In this document: positions 63,514-64,000 of the stretch, piece after piece
Numbering within the stretch: the stretch's first letter is position 1
How the letters are laid out: every line of letters starts with the position of its first letter
NCBI RefSeq assembly: GCF_016805305.1
Contig: NZ_JAERQN010000009.1
Coordinates: forward strand, 124,001-188,000
Reading direction: 5' to 3'
Origin: Falsiroseomonas ponticola
GTDB taxonomy: Bacteria > Pseudomonadota > Alphaproteobacteria > Acetobacterales > Acetobacteraceae
DNA: 64,000 bases
The notes under the pieces: model-generated
What the model saw: only the letters and a program-made list of their open reading frames with translations
Databases searched by the model: none
Told to the model about the DNA's origin: nothing
Translations under genes and position numbers: made by a program

Positions 63514-64000
63514 ATGCGCGAGAACGCGATCCGGAAGCTCTGGGCCGAGGGCAAGCCGGCCCTGATCGGCTGGCTCGGCATTCCCTCCAGCGTCTCGGCG
63601 GAGCTGATGGCGCGGGAGGGATGGGACTGCATCTGCCTCGACATGCAGCACGGCGCGATCGACTACGCCGATGCGCTGCCGATGCTGCAGGCCATCTCGA
63701 CGACCGATGCGACGCCGATGATCCGACTCGAGGGCAGCGATCCGGCGCGGATCGGCAAGCTGCTCGATGCCGGTGCGTATGGCGTCATCTGTCCCATGAT
63801 CAACACGGCCGCCGAGGCCGCGGCCTTCCTGCGGGCTTGCCACTACGGGCCGAAGGGCAACCGCAGTATCGGGCCGCTTCGCGCCGCGCTCTATGCCGGC
63901 GCGGACTACGTGAAGCACGCCAACGAGACGATCCTCGCGCTGCCGATGATCGAGACCAGGGAGGCGCTGGCGAATCTCGAGGAGATCCTCTCGGTGCCGG
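63514..64000 (+). CDS. HpcH/HpaI aldolase/citrate lyase family protein (cut by window edge)
   Basis: The first 162 codons are present. It is a class II aldolase that cleaves 2-oxo-4-hydroxy acids to pyruvate or its homologues and an aldehyde, in catabolism of aromatic or sugar acids. Catalytic-type residues are H46 in ICLDMQHGAIDY and R71 in TPMIRLEGSDP; GAYGVICPMINTAAEA follows. GAGGA lies 7 nt upstream of the ATG. It is divergent from the GntR regulator with paired operators between, which suggests substrate-induced expression. The exact substrate is not predictable. The C-terminus lies beyond the window. Confidence 0.9.
   Translation, partial: MRENAIRKLWAEGKPALIGWLGIPSSVSAELMAREGWDCICLDMQHGAIDYADALPMLQAISTTDATPMIRLEGSDPARIGKLLDAGAYGVICPMINTAAEAAAFLRACHYGPKGNRSIGPLRAALYAGADYVKHANETILALPMIETREALANLEEILSVP

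Overview
The window is very GC-rich with a strong G/C third-position bias. It looks like chromosome from an alphaproteobacterium, most likely an Acetobacteraceae member of the Roseomonas type. The evidence is a Kdo pathway (kdsA, kdsB, kdsD), the recG-sdhE-mfd arrangement, a dipeptide-type binding protein family typical of these soil and water bacteria, many two-component systems, and no Gram-positive features. The taxonomic call is inferred from gene content only; no marker RNA gene lies in the window.

Layout. 1-3787 (-): a phosphonate/phosphodiester hydrolase followed by two tandem extracellular solute-binding proteins, the last cut by the window edge. 4016-7903: a 48-residue charged protein, then creC-creB (-) divergent from creD (+), with a CreB-like direct repeat between them. 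7951-10501 (-): kdsA-kdsB-kdsD for CMP-Kdo. 10580-19668: two paralogous membrane histidine kinases, a GT2-GtrA fusion with a GT39 protein, periplasmic methionine-sulfoxide reductase MsrP with a small membrane protein, and a sigma-54 response regulator. 19893-24810 (-): an ABC-2 transporter of the GldA/F/G type with DUF4340-like and Nudix genes. 24987-27068: a chemoreceptor. 27085-33215: recG, divergent sdhE-mfd. 33229-34643: a DsbA-family oxidoreductase, a single-domain globin and a small membrane peptide. 35029-36315: an isolated phage-structural-like protein.

36423-51002 is a surface-polysaccharide-type accessory locus: a 506-aa protein of unknown function, a glycosyltransferase-like 756-aa protein, an alpha/beta-hydrolase-like protein, a polysaccharide pyruvyl transferase-family protein, an exported beta-helix protein, and a striking set of three GSCFA proteins. 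Each GSCFA gene is directly followed by a small hydrolase/transferase-like partner (WcbI, WcbI, SGNH-like). The three GSCFA proteins share N- and C-terminal short motifs.

51003-62641 is a mosaic island with less extreme base composition. It holds a large metallophosphoesterase-NTPase fusion (a candidate defence protein), an IS3-family fragment interrupted by a decayed IS630 element, a membrane kinase divergent from a REC-HisKA_2 kinase, an IS5-like remnant, a PhyH-type dioxygenase and a phage-tail-like fragment. The window ends with a GntR regulator divergent from a HpcH/HpaI aldolase, with two near-identical palindromic half-operators 63 bp apart.

All calls come from reading the sequence. 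Family names rest on recognised motifs; no database search was run.
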